Shown: positions 16,961 to 24,569 of the stretch, one piece after another
Layout of the letters: every line of letters starts with the position of its first letter
Position numbering within the stretch: the stretch's first letter is position 1
Assembly (NCBI GenBank): GCA_046347155.1
Contig: JAXMGT010000001.1
Span: 992,001-1,056,000 of the forward strand
Reading direction: 5' to 3'
DNA: 64,000 nt
Source: RPQJ01 sp046347155
GTDB taxonomy: Bacteria; Pseudomonadota; Gammaproteobacteria; Steroidobacterales; Steroidobacteraceae
Translations under genes and position numbers: made by a program
Notes under the pieces: model-generated
The model's database searches: none
What the model was told of the DNA's origin: nothing
Seen by the model: only the letters and a program-made list of their open reading frames with translations

Positions 16961-19471
16961 CTACGCGAGCAGCCGGACGCCGCCGGCGCGCTTGATCAGC
17001 TCCGTCGAGGCGACGTAGAGCAGTACGATCGCGAGCAGCGCGAGCATCGTCGTCGCGGGCAGCGGGACGAAGCCGACCAGCGCGGCCCCGGGCAGCCACG
17101 GGATCGCAATGGCGAGCACTGCCACGGCGGCCGTCGTCCAGGCGAGCAGTGACCCGGGCCGGCTGCGCCAGAACGGGCGCCGCGTGCGGACGACCAGCGC
17201 GACCGCGAGCTCCGTGAGCAGCGATTCGACGAACCAGCCGGTCCGGAACGGTGCGGCCGCACCCTCGTGCGCACGGACCAGCACCCAGAAGGTCAGGAAG
17301 TCGAACGCCGAACTCCCGAGCCCGAACAGCAGCATGAACCGGGCGAGCGACGGCATGTCCCAGCGGTGCGGTTCGGCGACGAGTTCCGGATCCACGTCGT
17401 CGTCCGCGATGCCGACGGCCGGGACGTCGGAGAGGAAGTTGTTCAGCAGCACCTGGCCGGCGAGCAGCGGCAGGAACGGCAGCACCAGCGACACGGCTGC
17501 CATGCTCACCATGTTGCCGAGGTTCGCGCTCGTGGTCGTGCGCACGTACTTGAGCGTGTTGGCGAACGTTCGGCGGCCCTCGACGATTCCCCGGCGGATC
17601 ACGTCGAGGTCGCGACCCATCAGCACGAAGTCCGCGGCCTCGCGCGCGACGTCGACGGCACCTTCGACGGACAGCCCGGTGTCCGCCGCGTGCATCGCCG
17701 GCGCGTCGTTGATGCCGTCACCGAGGAATCCCACCACGTGACCATTGCCGCGCAGCGCGCGGATGATGCGCTCCTTCTGGTTCGGGTCGACCTCGACGAA
17801 CAGGTCCGTTTCCTCCACCGCTCGCGCGAGTGCGCGGTCGTCGAGTTCGTCGAGGTGCGCGCCGGTGAGCGTCCGGCCCGAGCCGAGACCCACCTCGGCC
17901 GCGACGTGCCGGGCGACCGCACCGGCGTCGCCGGTGATGAGCCGCACCGAGACCCCGAGGCCCGCGAGTGCGTCGAGTGCGGCGCGTACGCCCGGGCGCG
18001 GCCGGTCCTGGAACGTGACGAAGCCCTCGAGCGCGAGGTCGTGTTCGCAATCCCGGCCGATCGCCTCGCCCGCATCGAGCGCGCGGGTCGCGACGGCGAG
18101 CACGCGCAGGCCGGAGCCTGCCCATGCCTCGACCGCGGTCTGCGCCGGTCCGAGCGCCGCGGCGTCGAGCCGGCGCCCCTCGTGATCGCGTGTACAGGCC
18201 GCGAGCACGGCGGCCGCCGCGCCTTTCGTCACGAGTTCACGGCCCGCTCCGCGACGGACGACGACGCTGACCCGGCGACGCGCGAAGTCGTACGGCACTT
18301 CCCCCAGCTTGTCGGCGGTGCCCACGTCCGGCCGGCAGGCGTCCAGGATCGCGAGGTCGAGCGGGCTCGAGATGCCGGTCTGCAGCGCCGCGTTGGCGGC
18401 AGCCAGCCCGAGCACTCGCCCGGACCGCGAGTGGTCGGGCCGCCAGGCGCCGTCCATGCGCACGACGCCCTCGGTGAGCGTGCCGGTCTTGTCGGTGCAG
18501 AGCACGTCCATGCTGCCCAGGTTCTCGATGGCCGGCAGTCGGCGCACCAGCACGCCGTGCGCGGCCATGGCGGTCGCGCCGCGCGCGAGGTTGATCGCGA
18601 GGATCGCGGGCAGGAGTTCGGGGCTCAGGCCGACGGCGAGCGCGATCGAGAACAGCAGTGTCTCGACCGGCGGCCGGCCGAGCAGTACGTTGGCGGCGAG
18701 CACCAGCAGCGTCATCGCCGTCATCGTGCTCGTGAGCAGGTAGCCGAATCGTCTGAGCCCGCGGTCGAACTCGGTCTCGGGTGCGCGGCCGGCGAGGCTG
18801 TGCGCGATTGCGCCATACGCGGTCGACCGGCCCGTGCGCACGACCAGTGCCCGAGCGGTGCCGCTGCGCACGCTGGTACCCAGGTGCACGCAGCCGGTGC
18901 GACCGGCGAGTGGCGTCGTGGGCGGCGCAGGCCCGACGCGCTTCGCAGCCGGGAAACTCTCGCCCGTCAGTGCGGCTTCGTCGACGTGGCAGTCGGTGGC
19001 GGCGAGCAGTACGGCGTCGGCCGGGACGATCCCTCCGGCGGCGAGTTCGACGACGTCGCCCGGCACCACGTCGGCAACCGGTATCCGTGACGGCTGGCCG
19101 TCGCGCAGCACCGTCGCGTGGACCTGGACGCGGCTCTTGAGGGCGTCGGCCGCGAGTCGCGCCTGGTATTCCCTGGCGGCGCCGATGCCCGCGGTTGCGA
19201 CGATGATCGCGACGACGATGCCCGCGTCCACCCACTCACCGGTGAGCATCGACACCGAGGCCGCGAACACCAGCAACGCGAGCAGCGGGTTGCGGAGCTG
19301 GGCGAGGAACAGGCGCACGCGGCCGACACTGCGCCGCGACTCGAGCAGGTTCGGGCCGTACCGGGACAGGCGGAGGGCCGCCTCGCGGGACTCGAGGCCC
19401 GTCGCCGACGACTCGAGCGCCCGGGTGAGTTCACCGGGGTCGATCGTCCAGTAGAAGTCCAAGTCGTGCAT
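16961..19471 (-). CDS. mgtA: Magnesium-translocating P-type ATPase
   Basis: 836 aa P3B-type ATPase that imports Mg2+ at the inner membrane. Visible parts: TGES actuator loop (169-172), GLSPELLPAI in helix M4, phosphorylation site DKTGT with Asp327, the hinge GDGINDAPAM and the MgtA-specific LLNNFLSDVP in M6. It is slightly shorter than E. coli MgtA (898 aa), mostly at the N-terminus. I chose ATG 19471 (MHDLDFYW); ATG 19516 is in frame, and neither has a strong ribosome site. Divergent from the HicA-like gene. I see no obvious mgtL-like leader. Confidence 0.92.
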   Translation of the reverse strand: MHDLDFYWTIDPGELTRALESSATGLESREAALRLSRYGPNLLESRRSVGRVRLFLAQLRNPLLALLVFAASVSMLTGEWVDAGIVVAIIVATAGIGAAREYQARLAADALKSRVQVHATVLRDGQPSRIPVADVVPGDVVELAAGGIVPADAVLLAATDCHVDEAALTGESFPAAKRVGPAPPTTPLAGRTGCVHLGTSVRSGTARALVVRTGRSTAYGAIAHSLAGRAPETEFDRGLRRFGYLLTSTMTAMTLLVLAANVLLGRPPVETLLFSIALAVGLSPELLPAILAINLARGATAMAAHGVLVRRLPAIENLGSMDVLCTDKTGTLTEGVVRMDGAWRPDHSRSGRVLGLAAANAALQTGISSPLDLAILDACRPDVGTADKLGEVPYDFARRRVSVVVRRGAGRELVTKGAAAAVLAACTRDHEGRRLDAAALGPAQTAVEAWAGSGLRVLAVATRALDAGEAIGRDCEHDLALEGFVTFQDRPRPGVRAALDALAGLGVSVRLITGDAGAVARHVAAEVGLGSGRTLTGAHLDELDDRALARAVEETDLFVEVDPNQKERIIRALRGNGHVVGFLGDGINDAPAMHAADTGLSVEGAVDVAREAADFVLMGRDLDVIRRGIVEGRRTFANTLKYVRTTTSANLGNMVSMAAVSLVLPFLPLLAGQVLLNNFLSDVPAVGIADDDVDPELVAEPHRWDMPSLARFMLLFGLGSSAFDFLTFWVLVRAHEGAAAPFRTGWFVESLLTELAVALVVRTRRPFWRSRPGSLLAWTTAAVAVLAIAIPWLPGAALVGFVPLPATTMLALLAIVLLYVASTELIKRAGGVRLLA

Positions 19472-19656
19472 CGCGATGCACCGACCCGCGGGCCACCGGC
19501 CCACCGCACACAGCATGCGCGCGATCGCGCCCCGCGGCCAGCGTCGCAGCGGCCGGGGCGCGATTTCCCGCGATGGCCACTGCGGTTGCCCGCAGCGGCG
19601 TGGCGGCCGCCCTCGGGTATGCTCGGCCTCGGTGTCGGCCGCGAGGCGAGTCCGCC

Positions 19657-19947
19657 ATGAGCCACAAGCACGAGCACCTGCTGCGCACGATCTTCCACGA
19701 TCCGATCAGCGCGAACATCCACTGGCGTGAAATCGAGTCGCTGCTGCACCACGTCGGCGCGAACGTCGAAGCGCTTTCCGGCGCCCGAATCCGCGTCCGC
19801 CTGAACGGGGCCGAGGGGATACTCCACCGGCCGCACCACGGCAACACGCTCGACAAGAACTCGGTGCGCCACCTGCGCGAATACCTCGCGCACGCGAGGA
19901 TGACACCGTCCCAGTACGAGGCGGCGCGCACCGCGCCGTCCGGCTGA
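19657..19947 (+). CDS. Orphan HicA-like (double-stranded RNA-binding fold) protein
   Basis: 96 aa. The pattern HWREIESLLHHVGA, then RVRLNGAEGILHRPH and VRHLREYLAHA, matches the HicA_toxin/YcfA fold seen in many proteobacterial orphan proteins. HicA toxins are mRNA interferases that need HicB as antitoxin. There is no HicB-like gene on either side (mgtA is divergent, NnrU convergent), so this is probably a housekeeping orphan rather than an active toxin. Start ATG 19657; longer in-frame starts lack support. Confidence 0.7.
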   Translation: MSHKHEHLLRTIFHDPISANIHWREIESLLHHVGANVEALSGARIRVRLNGAEGILHRPHHGNTLDKNSVRHLREYLAHARMTPSQYEAARTAPSG

Positions 19948-19960
19948 CCGCCGGGAGGCT

Positions 19961-20527
19961 TCAGCCGTAAAGCGGCACGCCGACGAGCGCGCCGTGCCCG
20001 AAGGCGACGAACGCGACGTAGAGCAGCAGTCCGCCGCCGATCGCGATCGCGTCGTTGAGCGGTCGTCCACGACGCGCCGGCGGGGCGTCGCGGCGCGAGA
20101 CGGAGACGCGGTCCGCGACCGCCCAGAGCAGGAACCCGCCGAACAGCACCAGGTCCGAGCGCGCGCCGTTCGCGAGCAGGTGCGCGACCGCCCACAGGAT
20201 CGTGGCCGTCAGCATCGGGTGGCCGACGGCGTTGCGGAGGCGGCCCGGCAGGTAGGCTGAGAGGAGCAGCGGGAACACCGGCAGCATCAGCAGGAACGCG
20301 AGGTGCCGCATCCCGAGCGTCGGCACGTAGACGACCTCGGGTGCGAGTCGCGCCTGGCCGTAGCCGTGCAGCATCGTCGCGAACGCGGCGAGGGATGCGA
20401 TCGAGTAAAGCGCCTTCCAGCGCATCGCCCCGATGCCCGCCACCGTGCGTGCCCGCCAGCCCGGCGCGACGATTGCGATCGAGTGTATGCCGAGGAAGCC
20501 TGCGATTCCGACGATCAGCCAGTTCAT
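19961..20527 (-). CDS. NnrU-family membrane protein
   Basis: 188 aa, about six hydrophobic helices with conserved LGMRHLAFLLM and AVGHPMLTATILWAVAHLLANG, characteristic of the NnrU/methyltransferase-like (isoprenylcysteine-type) membrane family. NnrU was named for a role in nitrite/nitric oxide metabolism, but members occur far outside denitrifiers. ATG overlaps the LysR stop (ATGA), so it is co-transcribed with that regulator. Confidence 0.85.
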   Translation of the reverse strand: MNWLIVGIAGFLGIHSIAIVAPGWRARTVAGIGAMRWKALYSIASLAAFATMLHGYGQARLAPEVVYVPTLGMRHLAFLLMLPVFPLLLSAYLPGRLRNAVGHPMLTATILWAVAHLLANGARSDLVLFGGFLLWAVADRVSVSRRDAPPARRGRPLNDAIAIGGGLLLYVAFVAFGHGALVGVPLYG

Positions 20528-21525
20528 CGTGTCGTCCTCCCGCTGCGATTGAACGTCGACCCCGGTTCGATCGGGAACTCGCGCAACGACTCGCCGCTCG
20601 GTGCCCCCGACTCGCGCCAGCGGCGCACCGTGTCGGTCCAGCGGCGCATCAGGTCGGCCGCGAAGTCCGAAAAGACCCGCACCTTCGCCGACTGGTGGCC
20701 GGCGGACGGGTAGACCAGCGAGATCGGCGGGCCCTGCAATGCAAATTCGTCCAGGACCAGCCGCAATTCGCCACGCGCGAGGTACTCGGCGGCGATGAGG
20801 TCGGCGGCCCGGGTGATCCCCAGTCCCGCGACGGCCGCGATCGTCGGGGCTTCGGCGGCATTGAACTGCATCGCGAAATGCAGGTTCAGCCGCTTGGCCG
20901 TGTAGGGCGGCGGGAACGGCCACTCGGGACTGCCGCCGCCGGCGGGCGTGATCGCGAGCAGCCGGTGGTGGCGCAGGTCGTCCGGGGTGCGGGGCGTCCC
21001 GCGTTCCTCGAGATAGGACGGCGCGGCACAGGTCACGATGTTCACGACGGCGATCCGTCGTGCGACGAGCCCGCTTTGCCGGATCGGTCCGACCCGGAGC
21101 GCGACGTCGACGCCCTCGGCGACCACGTCCACGATGCGGTCGTTCAACCGGACGTCGAGCTCGATGTCGGGGTACCGGCGCACGAAGTCGGGCAGCGCCG
21201 GCAGCAGCAGGTATCGGCCGAACGAAACCGGCACGTCGACGCGCAGGCGACCCTGCGGCTTCGAGCGCGAGCCGCGCAGCGTTTCCTCGGCGTCGGCGAC
21301 TTCGTCGAGGATCCGGCGCACGCGGCGCAGGTAGTCGGCGCCCTCGGCCGTGAGGCTCACCTTCCGTGTCGTGCGATTCAGCAGACGCGCGCCGAGGTGC
21401 TTTTCGAGCTGCGCGACGTGCGCGCTCGCCGCCGCGCGCGAGATGTCGAGCTCGTCGGCCGCCTGCGCGAACGAACCTCGTTCGGCGACCCGGGCGAACA
21501 CCTGCATGGCCACCAGCTGGTCCAT
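20524..21525 (-). CDS. LysR-family regulator
   Basis: 333 aa. Classic LysR start MDQLVAMQVFARVAERGSF with the HTH through residue 60 (AADELDISRAAASAHVAQLE), then the effector domain with VDVPVSFGRYLLLPALPDF as in the CrgA/DsdC-like subgroup. Coupled to NnrU downstream and divergent from a tiny membrane protein gene starting at 21633, so the 21526-21632 gap is probably its operator region. Effector unknown. Confidence 0.92.
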   Translation of the reverse strand: MDQLVAMQVFARVAERGSFAQAADELDISRAAASAHVAQLEKHLGARLLNRTTRKVSLTAEGADYLRRVRRILDEVADAEETLRGSRSKPQGRLRVDVPVSFGRYLLLPALPDFVRRYPDIELDVRLNDRIVDVVAEGVDVALRVGPIRQSGLVARRIAVVNIVTCAAPSYLEERGTPRTPDDLRHHRLLAITPAGGGSPEWPFPPPYTAKRLNLHFAMQFNAAEAPTIAAVAGLGITRAADLIAAEYLARGELRLVLDEFALQGPPISLVYPSAGHQSAKVRVFSDFAADLMRRWTDTVRRWRESGAPSGESLREFPIEPGSTFNRSGRTTR

Positions 21526-21632
21526 CCGCTGATTGTTCAGGAATTCAGGATATAGAGCAACAGGATTGCTGGTTTATCTGATCAATCGACCGGCCTATCG
21601 TTCAACCCCAGACGAACCCGGAGGATCGCACG

Positions 21633-21758
21633 ATGTTCAACCACACGATGAATGAGTCCCCCCGCCTGGCCGCGCTGGTCGTTGCGCTGGCCGTCTCGAT
21701 CGTCCTCACGCTCGGGACGTTGGCGCACACCGTCGTCTCGCTGGTGCCCCAGGTCTGA
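21633..21758 (+). CDS. Small single-span membrane protein 1
   Basis: 41 aa. Starts ATG at 21633 after a GGAGGA ribosome site (21620-21625). A short N-terminus (MFNHTMNESPR) is followed by one strongly hydrophobic helix (about residues 12-36) containing a histidine, and ends SLVPQV. Not recognised. It is divergent from the LysR gene, and a second tiny protein of the same design lies about 240 bases downstream. Too short for routine gene callers; ribosome site and composition support it. Confidence 0.6.
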   Translation: MFNHTMNESPRLAALVVALAVSIVLTLGTLAHTVVSLVPQV

Positions 21759-21870
21759 GTCGACGCCATTGCGGGGGCCGCCGCCGCACCTGCGCGATAC
21801 CGGCGCCAGTGCCGCGCGGCCCGAAGGCTACGTAAGTAGCTGATGCAATTGATGAACTGTGACGTTCGTC

Positions 21871-21896
21871 GCATACGTATGCTGCGACGCAGCATA
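21871..21896. promoter_or_regulatory. Overlapping perfect palindromes (candidate operator)
   Basis: A 12-base palindrome (21871-21882) runs into a 19-base one with 9-base arms around a single A (21878-21896). They end 8 bases before a TATGAT -10 hexamer (21905-21910), the usual position for a repressor or activator site. The nearby LysR protein or an unknown regulator could bind. Confidence 0.5.
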
Positions 21897-21973
21897 ACCG
21901 GGCGTATGATGGGATCGTCCAGACAGGACAGGGGCGGTGCCCGGCGGGCCTCCGAAATTCCCCGCCGAGCCTC

Positions 21974-21994
21974 CGCCTCCAGCCAGAGGAGGCG
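21974..21994 (+). promoter_or_regulatory. Hairpin sequestering a ribosome-binding site
   Basis: CGCCTCC (21974-21980), loop AGCCAGA, GGAGGCG (21988-21994): a perfect 7-base-pair stem whose 3' arm is the Shine-Dalgarno sequence of the gene starting at 21997. In RNA this would hide the ribosome site, as in thermosensors, riboswitch expression platforms or translation-coupled leaders. Confidence 0.6.
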
Positions 21995-21996
21995 TT

Positions 21997-22110
21997 ATGT
22001 ACACCACTGAACGCACCCGCTCGATGATGACGCTGGTCGCACTGGCCCTGGCCGTTGCGGTTGCCTACGTCGGGCTCATCCACGCGCTCGGCCACGTCGT
22101 CCTTCATTGA
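21997..22110 (+). CDS. Small single-span membrane protein 2
   Basis: 37 aa, ATG at 21997 with AGAGGAGG just upstream (within a hairpin). A charged start (MYTTERTRS) leads into one hydrophobic helix (about residues 10-32) and ends HALGHVVLH, with three histidines on the exit side. The order polar start, helix, H-rich end matches small protein 1, so the two may be diverged paralogues. Not recognised. Real-gene evidence is the strong ribosome site, the controlled leader and codon use. Confidence 0.6.
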   Translation: MYTTERTRSMMTLVALALAVAVAYVGLIHALGHVVLH

Positions 22111-22161
22111 TCGTCGAACTGGATGCACCGGCCACCACAGGCGGCCGGGTCCAGAAGGTCG

Positions 22162-23277
22162 TCAGGGCGGTGGCGCGTCCATGAGTCCGAATGCCGGACC
22201 ATGGAGGCTGTGGACGTAGAGCCGGCCGCCGTGGACCGTGGCGCCGCTCGTTTCCGGGATCTGGCCCGACGGGTCCTGCAGGTCCATGACGACGCGCCCT
22301 GACTCGTCGAATGCGATCACGTGCCCGTAGACCGGTGGAACCGGCCACAGCGCCTTCGGCAGGCGCAGGCTCAGCGACATCAACCACGGCCGCCCTGAGT
22401 TCGCATCGATGAAATCGCTGCGTGGCTTCGTGAGTCCGGTCCACAGCCGACCGTCGCCGTCGCGGGTCAGGTTGTCCGGGTAACCCGGCAGGTTGTCGAC
22501 GACCACCCGGGCGCGGGGGTCGTGGCCGTCGGCCAGCTGCCGGGCATCGAGACCGGTGGCCGCGACGTCGAATCTCCACACCCGGTACTCGCCCGTCTCC
22601 GCGACGAAGATCGAGCGCTGGTCACCCGAAACGGCAATGCCATTCGGGAAGCACAGTCCGCCCGCGACGGTGCGGACGGCGCCGCTCGCGGGGCTGACCT
22701 CGAGCACGCGCCCGGTGCAGGCGTGCTCCATGATGTCGAGCAACGATGCGTCGAACGTGCCGTATTCGCGGGCCGAAAACCGCTGTGACGCATCGGTCAG
22801 GTAGAGCGCGCCGTTGGCGCCCACGGCCACGGCGTCCGCGAACAGGATCGGCGTCCCGTCGGCACGATCGGCCAGCACGGAGAGCCTGCCGTCCGGCTCG
22901 AGACGCAGCAGGCCGCGAAAGGCGTCGGCGACCAGCAGTCGGCCATCCGGGTCGAATGCGAGACCGAGCGGCCGCCCGCCCGTGTCGACGACGGTCCCGA
23001 TGCCGCTGCCGTCGGGCTGCATCCGCAGCACCTTGCCCGACAGCACGCCGGTGTAGAGCCTGCCGTCGGGCCCGAATTCGATGTGTTCGGGCCCGACCTC
23101 GGGTGCCACGGGCACCGGCATCGCCGAGGCGAGGCGCGTGTTGGCCAGGTACGGGCCCGTGTAGCCGGGCGAAACCGGTGCGGCCCAGGCGACCGGGTGT
23201 ATCGGCACGGGCCAGAACGCGAGGTAGGCCGCGACGAGCGCGACCACGGCCACGAGACCCCAGAGGATGCGCTTCAT
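22162..23277 (-). CDS. SMP-30/strictosidine synthase-like beta-propeller, membrane-anchored
   Basis: 371 aa. An N-terminal hydrophobic anchor (about residues 3-20) precedes a six-bladed beta-propeller with repeated FGPDGRLYTGV, FDPDGRLLVADA and NGALYLTDAS blade edges. The pattern is closest to SMP-30/gluconolactonase and the strictosidine synthase-like branch, which hydrolyse lactones or esters; the domain should face the periplasm. Start ATG 23277 chosen because the anchor begins there. A TAGAAT -10 candidate lies at 23312-23317 on the same strand. Substrate unknown. Confidence 0.85.
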   Translation of the reverse strand: MKRILWGLVAVVALVAAYLAFWPVPIHPVAWAAPVSPGYTGPYLANTRLASAMPVPVAPEVGPEHIEFGPDGRLYTGVLSGKVLRMQPDGSGIGTVVDTGGRPLGLAFDPDGRLLVADAFRGLLRLEPDGRLSVLADRADGTPILFADAVAVGANGALYLTDASQRFSAREYGTFDASLLDIMEHACTGRVLEVSPASGAVRTVAGGLCFPNGIAVSGDQRSIFVAETGEYRVWRFDVAATGLDARQLADGHDPRARVVVDNLPGYPDNLTRDGDGRLWTGLTKPRSDFIDANSGRPWLMSLSLRLPKALWPVPPVYGHVIAFDESGRVVMDLQDPSGQIPETSGATVHGGRLYVHSLHGPAFGLMDAPPP

Positions 23278-23311
23278 CGGATTGCCCCGCGTCGCTGACT
23301 GAACTAGACGG

Positions 23312-23317
23312 ATTCTA
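23312..23317 (-). promoter_or_regulatory. Candidate -10 box for the SMP-30-like gene
   Basis: TAGAAT on the minus strand within GGCTAGAATCCGTC, about 35 bases before the ATG at 23277. An almost identical GCTAGAATCCG occurs ahead of the M32 peptidase (61316-61321). Confidence 0.4.
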
Positions 23318-23366
23318 GCCGGCCGCGCGCTTGCCACGCGCGCGAGTCCGCTCCTAGCATCCCCGG

Positions 23367-24539
23367 ATGGAACCCCTCGAACTCGGCGGCGGCTGGTACC
23401 GCGACGACCACTTCGAATTCCGCGAGACGGTGCGCCGCTTCGTCGCGCGCGAGATCACGCCATACGTCGCCGACTGGGACGAGGCCGGCGGCTTCCCGCG
23501 CGAACTCTACGCGCAGGCCGCCTCGATCGGGCTGCTCGGGCTCGGGTTCCCCGAGGAGTACGGCGGCGTCGCCGGCACGGACGTCTTCCACCGGATGATC
23601 GCCAGCATCGAACTCGCGCAGTGCGGATCCGGTGGCGTGCTCGCCTCGCTGATGTCGCACACGATCTCGATGCCGCCGGTCGCCGCGCTCGCGAGCGTCG
23701 ACCTGCGCGCCCGTGTGCTGCCCGGCGTGCTCTCGGGCGAGCGCATCGCCGCGCTCGCGGTCACGGAGCCGGGGGGCGGCTCCGACGTCGCGGCGCTCCG
23801 TACGCGCGCGGTGCGCGACGGTGACGACTACGTGGTCGACGGCGAAAAGACGTTCATCACCTCCGGGATGCGCGCGGACTGGATCACCGTCGCCGTGCGC
23901 ACCGACCCCTCGGCCGGGGGCGCACGCGGGATCTCGCTGCTCGTCGTGCCCGGCGACGCGCCGGGCCTCGAGCGGACGGCGCTGCGCAAGATGGGCTGGT
24001 GGGCCTCGGACACCGCGCACCTGCGCTTCACGGGCTGCCGTGTGCCGATGGCGAATCGGGTCGGCGAGGAGGGCGAGGGGTTCCGGGCCGTGATGCAGAA
24101 CTTCAACGGCGAGCGCTTTTCGATCGCTGCGAGCGCGGTCGGTTTCGCCTGGGTGTGCCACCAGGAGGCGCTCGGCTGGACCCGGGGACGGCGCGCGTTC
24201 GGGGCGCGGCTCGCTGACCGGCAGGCCGTCCGCCACCGGCTCGTCGAGATGCGCTCGCGGATCGACGCGGCACGCTCGCTCGTCGAGGACGTTGCGCACC
24301 GGATCCACCGCTCGCCGCCGGGCGACCCGGCGATGGTCGCCGCGGTCTGCATCGCGAAGAACGTCGCGACCCGCGCGATGCAGTACTGCGCCGACGCGGC
24401 CGTGCAGCTGCAGGGCGGCATGGGTTACATGCGGGGGACCCACGCCGAGCGGATCTACCGCGAGGTGAAGGTCAACATGATCGGCGGAGGCGCCGAGGAG
24501 ATAATGATGGACCTGGCGGCGAGGCAGCTCGGCTACTGA
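23367..24539 (+). CDS. Acyl-CoA dehydrogenase
   Basis: 390 aa FAD enzyme, full length. It shows ALAVTEPGGGSDVAALRTRA and DGEKTFITSGMRADW (FAD and substrate motifs), QAVRHRLVEM in the C-terminal helical domain, the LQGGMGYMRGTHAERIYR block and GGGAEEIMMDL near the end. It performs the first dehydrogenation of beta-oxidation or of a branched or amino-acid-derived acyl-CoA. The next gene, 30 bases on, is a wax ester synthase/DGAT, so both probably sit in one operon handling acyl-CoA. Confidence 0.93.
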   Translation: MEPLELGGGWYRDDHFEFRETVRRFVAREITPYVADWDEAGGFPRELYAQAASIGLLGLGFPEEYGGVAGTDVFHRMIASIELAQCGSGGVLASLMSHTISMPPVAALASVDLRARVLPGVLSGERIAALAVTEPGGGSDVAALRTRAVRDGDDYVVDGEKTFITSGMRADWITVAVRTDPSAGGARGISLLVVPGDAPGLERTALRKMGWWASDTAHLRFTGCRVPMANRVGEEGEGFRAVMQNFNGERFSIAASAVGFAWVCHQEALGWTRGRRAFGARLADRQAVRHRLVEMRSRIDAARSLVEDVAHRIHRSPPGDPAMVAAVCIAKNVATRAMQYCADAAVQLQGGMGYMRGTHAERIYREVKVNMIGGGAEEIMMDLAARQLGY

Positions 24540-24569
24540 GCGACCGGCCGGTCCACGGGGGAGACACGG

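Larger units (their letters stand above)
21759..21996 (+). promoter_or_regulatory. Structured intergenic control region between the two small-protein genes
   Basis: This 238-base stretch is richer in A/T than its surroundings and holds several perfect palindromes: GCTAC-GTAA-GTAGC (21827-21840), GCATACGTATGC (21871-21882) and TATGCTGCG-A-CGCAGCATA (21878-21896), the last two overlapping. A TATGAT -10-like hexamer follows at 21905-21910, so the palindromes cover the -35 zone. The leader then ends in a hairpin over the ribosome site (21974-21994). Confidence 0.55.

Noticed and set aside
19471..19656. Possible mgtA leader peptide or Mg2+-sensing RNA
   Set aside because: No short open frame with a ribosome site and no convincing hairpin seen ahead of mgtA.
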